A stretch of 8,297 bases of DNA from an uncultured Lachnospiraceae bacterium (GTDB taxonomy: Bacteria; Bacillota; Clostridia; Lachnospirales; Lachnospiraceae), in NCBI GenBank assembly GCA_946183625.1, contig CAMHCL010000070.1, positions 1 to 8,297 on the forward strand. The letters are read 5' to 3'. Of this stretch, positions 4,921-8,297 are shown piece after piece. Made by a program: the position numbers and the translations under genes. The notes under the pieces are model-generated. The model did not search any database, was not told where the DNA came from, and saw nothing but the letters and a program-made list of their open reading frames with translations. The number at the start of each line of letters is the position of its first letter. Positions within the stretch are counted from its first letter, which is position 1.

Positions 4921-5622
4921 ATGTACAACGTACTGGTTTGTGATGATGACAAGGATATAGTAGAGGCAATTTCTATATACTTAGGAACTGCAGGATACAA
5001 TGTGATCAAAGCCTATGATGGTTTTGAAGCATTGGATGCTCTTGCAAAGAATGAGATTCATCTGGTTGTCATCGACATAATGATGCCGAATATGGATGGT
5101 ATCAAGGCAACCAAGAAGATAAGAGAGACAAGCGCAGTACCGGTTATATTTCTTACCGCCAAGTCTGAAGATACTGACAAGATATTGGGACTTGATGTGG
5201 GAGCAGACGATTATGTAACGAAGCCATTCAGCCCTATGGAGCTGACAGCAAGAGTTAAGTCACACATCAGAAGATATACCCAGCTTGGCAATATTGCATC
5301 AGAAGAAGCGACAGATGAACATATCATTGTTAATGGAGGCTTGGAGATAAATGACAGCGCCAAAACAGTTACTGTTGACGGCGATGAGGTCAGACTTACT
5401 CCTATCGAATATAACATCCTGTTATATCTTGTAGAGAACAGGGGCAGAGTATTCACTTCCGGACAGATATATGAAGCAGTCTGGGACGAAGATGCAATCG
5501 GTTCTGATAACATCATTGCAGTACATATCAGACATATCAGAGAGAAGATTGAGATTAACCCAAAGGAACCACGTTATTTAAAGGTAGTATGGGGACAGGG
5601 CTATAAAATTGAGAAGCTTTAA
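4921..5622 (+). CDS. OmpR/PhoB-family response regulator (233 aa)
   Basis: This is a cytoplasmic transcription factor of a two-component system. The receiver domain (1-118) has the acidic pair D8/D9, phospho-acceptor D52 (VVIDIMMPNMDG), T79 and K101 (VTKPF). The winged-helix DNA-binding domain (about 135-232) has the family signatures LTPIEYNILLYL and the C-terminal VWGQGYKI. An in-frame ATG lies 45 bases upstream, but ATG 4921 is preferred: it follows a strong AGGTGGAGG and begins directly with the first beta strand (MYNVLVCDDD). The sensor kinase begins 11 bases after the stop, so the two are partners. The sequence resembles VanR-like clostridial regulators; target genes and signal cannot be read from the window. 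Confidence 0.95.
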   Translation: MYNVLVCDDDKDIVEAISIYLGTAGYNVIKAYDGFEALDALAKNEIHLVVIDIMMPNMDGIKATKKIRETSAVPVIFLTAKSEDTDKILGLDVGADDYVTKPFSPMELTARVKSHIRRYTQLGNIASEEATDEHIIVNGGLEINDSAKTVTVDGDEVRLTPIEYNILLYLVENRGRVFTSGQIYEAVWDEDAIGSDNIIAVHIRHIREKIEINPKEPRYLKVVWGQGYKIEKL

Positions 5623-5633
5623 GAGGTGATTTG

Positions 5634-8297
5634 ATGAAGGTTTTAAAGAGCAACTTGGTTAAGCTGATATTATATATAATTGGTTATGTCAGTGTTATTT
5701 TTGCCATTATAGGGCTTGCCAGCTTATTTGTCAGAACTACGGCACTCGACCAGGGTGAAACGTTTGATACTGTTTACGAAGAATCATACACCATAAAAAA
5801 TGACGTAAAGTCAGATATTGAATGTACTCAATTTAATGCTAGAGCTGATAAGACATTGAGGAGTATAGATCTGAATAATGCCCTCCTGGAAATATATGAT
5901 TATTCAGATATAGCTTATTCTTCGTCAGACATAAAAGCAGAAAAGGTGAATACAGCAGAACTTCTTGATGAAGGAGATAAAGTTGAAGAATTAAGAGAAT
6001 ATCTGAATTGCGAAGGTGAATCTAATACTATTCATGCAACATATCCAAGCATTAAGGATGAGCCGGAAGACACAAGACTTATCAGAATCAGATGGGCTGA
6101 TTACCAGAGTCTGGTAAGAAAGGAATGTGATAGATACGACGAAACCACCGATCTGTCTGAAGCAGAAAATATAATTACTCCTGATGGAATGAATTATGCA
6201 GAATCAGTCGGACTCTATTATGGTGATTATTATAAGATAATAAATGACAAACTATATTATTATCAACAATACAATGAATTTATATTTTATGCTCCGCTAG
6301 GATGCATGTCTATTCCATATGATATTCAGGGACAGGATTATGTTTATTTTCCTTATAGCGAAGATGTAAATGCGGACAATATCAACGACTACATACTGTC
6401 CTCTAAAATGTACAGAAGTGATGTAGAGCTTTTTTATGCATATCTTAAAAAAGATTCGAAGGATTTATTAGAGGAAAATACTTCATGGAGTTCTGCTTAT
6501 ACATCAGGAAGTAATACTGCATACAGCCTGGATGGTAAAGAATTATCTCAATGTTATATATATTATACCGAAGGACTTGAATCTGTAAGATATAATTCAG
6601 ATGATAAATATAATTATACTTATAAAGAGCTCGTAGATCTTTACAGAAATAATTCGGATATATTTGTAAGTTACGATGCTGAAACAGGAAAACTAGAGCA
6701 GTGGTACAAGGATAAGTCAGGAAATCAAGTTCCATATGAATACTTATCCAAAGCTGATATGAGAAGTATTACGGGTATCTGTAATGAGGATTTTGTTTTA
6801 GGTATTAATGAATCTTCACAGGCATCTCAGCATTTACAAAAAAAGATGGTATACGATCTGTGCAGAACATTTAACTATCCACTATGGCTGGTTATTATGG
6901 CAACAGCAATATTTATGGCCTGCGTGGTACTTCTTATCATCACTGAACCTGTAAAAATGTATGCTGTTGATAAAGCACCATATGTGGTTTGGTCCATAGT
7001 ATATATGATAGTCTTTTCCATCGGCTATTTGATAGCAGGTAGTATTGTTGCAGAACCAAGTGTCATGAAGGCAACAGGATACGAAAAAAACACAGCATTC
7101 TTGTTAATATCAATAGGACTCTTCATAATATATCTTATAACTGCAGCATTCGTAATGAATGTTGTGAGAAGGATAAAATGTGCAAAATTCCTGGAAGGCT
7201 TCCTGGTATTCAGATTCATAAGATACTTATATAGAAAAATCAAAAATGCCACAAAAGACATAGAGGGTAAAAATAAACTGATTGCACTTAGTGTAGTTGT
7301 TATTCTGGCAAATGCTATTGGCTTGATTTTAGTAAGTTTCAACGGATATGGCGTAATAGTTATGCTGTTTAAAGCATTAGTAATTGCTGTTGTAATGATT
7401 ATAGATATAGTAGCAGTTCTGTTGATTCTTAAATACATGTCTGATATTCAGACTGTACTTAAGACCAGTAGGAAGATAGAAGCTGGTGAACTGGATGCGA
7501 AGGTAGATACATCGAAGCTACATTTTAATGCAGCAGAAATTGGTGACAGCCTTAACAATCTGGGAACAGGTCTTAGCACGGCAGTTGAGAATTCTATAAG
7601 AGATGAGAGAACTAAAGCAGAACTTATTACAAATGTATCGCATGATATAAAGACTCCTCTTACCTCAATTATCAACTACGTGGATCTTCTTAAGAAGGAG
7701 GATATAGATAACGAGAATGCCAAGGAATATATAAATGTACTGGATCAGAAATCTCAGAGACTAAAGCAGCTGATAATTGATCTGATTGAAGCATCTAAGA
7801 CAAGTACCGGAAATATAGAATTAGAAAATATCAATCTGAATCTGGCTGAGCTTATTTATCAGGGTCTTGGTGAGTATGAAGACAGATTCCAGCAGGCAGA
7901 GCTTGAACTTATCAGGAATATAAGCAGTGAAAATGCTGTTATACATGCAGATGGAAGACGTGTATTTAGGATTATAGATAATCTGCTCAACAATGCGGTT
8001 AAGTATGCCAAGTCAGGAACCCGTGTATATGTAGATCTGGCCGAAAGGGATGGCAGAGTTAACTTCAGTATCAAGAATCTGAGTAATGATATGCTGAACA
8101 TATCAGCGGACGAGCTGATGGAGAGATTCGTTCGCGGCGACAGATCCAGAAACACTGAGGGATCAGGTCTTGGATTATCTATAGCTAAAAACCTTACTGA
8201 ACTACAAAATGGTACCTTTGATATAACTATAGATGGAGATCTTTTCAAGGTTGAAGTATCATTTCCATGCGTGGATTCCTTGGTAAATATCGACGAA
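5634..8297 (+). CDS. Large sensor histidine kinase, 3' end beyond the window (at least 888 aa)
   Basis: The reading frame is open from ATG 5634 to the last base, so the gene is cut by the window edge. AGAGGTGAT (5622-5630) is the ribosome binding site and overlaps the regulator's stop. Residues 9-33 are the first membrane segment. Residues about 34-415 form a large, probably external domain, acidic and rich in tyrosine, with no family I recognise. Five further membrane segments follow (about 417-437, 450-475, 487-512, 549-570, 574-600), then a HAMP-like linker (about 603-652). The H-box is NVSHDIKTPLTS with H670, and the N-box is DNLLNNAVKYAK with N787. ERFVRGDRSR (830-839) precedes the G2 box GSGLGLS (843-849). 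The G1 box (DxGxG) is not recognisable; N815 (IKNLS) sits where its aspartate is expected, apparently normal for this clostridial group. It should phosphorylate the adjacent regulator. Confidence 0.93.
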   Translation, partial: MKVLKSNLVKLILYIIGYVSVIFAIIGLASLFVRTTALDQGETFDTVYEESYTIKNDVKSDIECTQFNARADKTLRSIDLNNALLEIYDYSDIAYSSSDIKAEKVNTAELLDEGDKVEELREYLNCEGESNTIHATYPSIKDEPEDTRLIRIRWADYQSLVRKECDRYDETTDLSEAENIITPDGMNYAESVGLYYGDYYKIINDKLYYYQQYNEFIFYAPLGCMSIPYDIQGQDYVYFPYSEDVNADNINDYILSSKMYRSDVELFYAYLKKDSKDLLEENTSWSSAYTSGSNTAYSLDGKELSQCYIYYTEGLESVRYNSDDKYNYTYKELVDLYRNNSDIFVSYDAETGKLEQWYKDKSGNQVPYEYLSKADMRSITGICNEDFVLGINESSQASQHLQKKMVYDLCRTFNYPLWLVIMATAIFMACVVLLIITEPVKMYAVDKAPYVVWSIVYMIVFSIGYLIAGSIVAEPSVMKATGYEKNTAFLLISIGLFIIYLITAAFVMNVVRRIKCAKFLEGFLVFRFIRYLYRKIKNATKDIEGKNKLIALSVVVILANAIGLILVSFNGYGVIVMLFKALVIAVVMIIDIVAVLLILKYMSDIQTVLKTSRKIEAGELDAKVDTSKLHFNAAEIGDSLNNLGTGLSTAVENSIRDERTKAELITNVSHDIKTPLTSIINYVDLLKKEDIDNENAKEYINVLDQKSQRLKQLIIDLIEASKTSTGNIELENINLNLAELIYQGLGEYEDRFQQAELELIRNISSENAVIHADGRRVFRIIDNLLNNAVKYAKSGTRVYVDLAERDGRVNFSIKNLSNDMLNISADELMERFVRGDRSRNTEGSGLGLSIAKNLTELQNGTFDITIDGDLFKVEVSFPCVDSLVNIDE

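Noticed and set aside
7025..8248. Minus-strand open frames opposite the histidine kinase (7025-7438, 7448-7675, 7859-8248)
   Set aside because: They are antisense to a continuous, motif-bearing kinase frame, have no recognisable domains, and reflect its codon composition.

Overview
The window looks like a chromosomal segment of a low-to-moderate GC, Gram-positive anaerobe, most probably a member of the Lachnospiraceae (Clostridia). The basis is strong AGGAGG-type ribosome binding sites, AGA/ATA-rich codon use, tRNAs without an encoded CCA, a complete nickel-pincer cofactor (Lar) pathway, and a histidine kinase whose HATPase ending is typical of clostridial kinases. The genus cannot be fixed from sequence reading alone. 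All genes recognised lie on the + strand.

Layout. (1) 1-310 is the end of a tRNA cluster: the 3' part of tRNA-Asn(GTT), a spacer packed almost end to end with six hairpins (57-196), tRNA-Cys(GCA), and a strong Rho-independent terminator. (2) 328-1169 is a promoter followed by two overlapping genes for small membrane proteins that I do not recognise, ending in a hairpin terminator. (3) 1188-3981 is larB-larC-larE, which makes the nickel-pincer nucleotide cofactor of lactate racemase-type enzymes. The three genes overlap each other, and LarC is one uninterrupted protein with a 41-residue His/Asp tract. A membrane-anchored metallophosphoesterase (3993-4811) follows 11 bases after larE. (4) 4921 to the window end is a two-component system: an OmpR/PhoB-type response regulator and a large sensor histidine kinase of at least 888 residues that runs off the window. 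The kinase has six predicted membrane spans and an external domain of about 380 residues.

How the genes work together. LarB carboxylates and cleaves nicotinic acid adenine dinucleotide, LarE replaces the two carboxylate oxygens with sulfur, and LarC inserts nickel using CTP. No larA-type apo-enzyme is present here, so the user of the cofactor is elsewhere. The two small membrane proteins upstream have conserved-looking His/Glu residues near a membrane segment and may or may not be related to the nickel pathway; that is inference.

The strongest unexplained signal is the tRNA-spacer hairpin array. Four of its six hairpins are built on GCGAAGC or GCGAAAGC cores, known as exceptionally stable DNA mini-hairpins. 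Two neighbouring hairpins share exactly the same architecture while their arm sequences differ.
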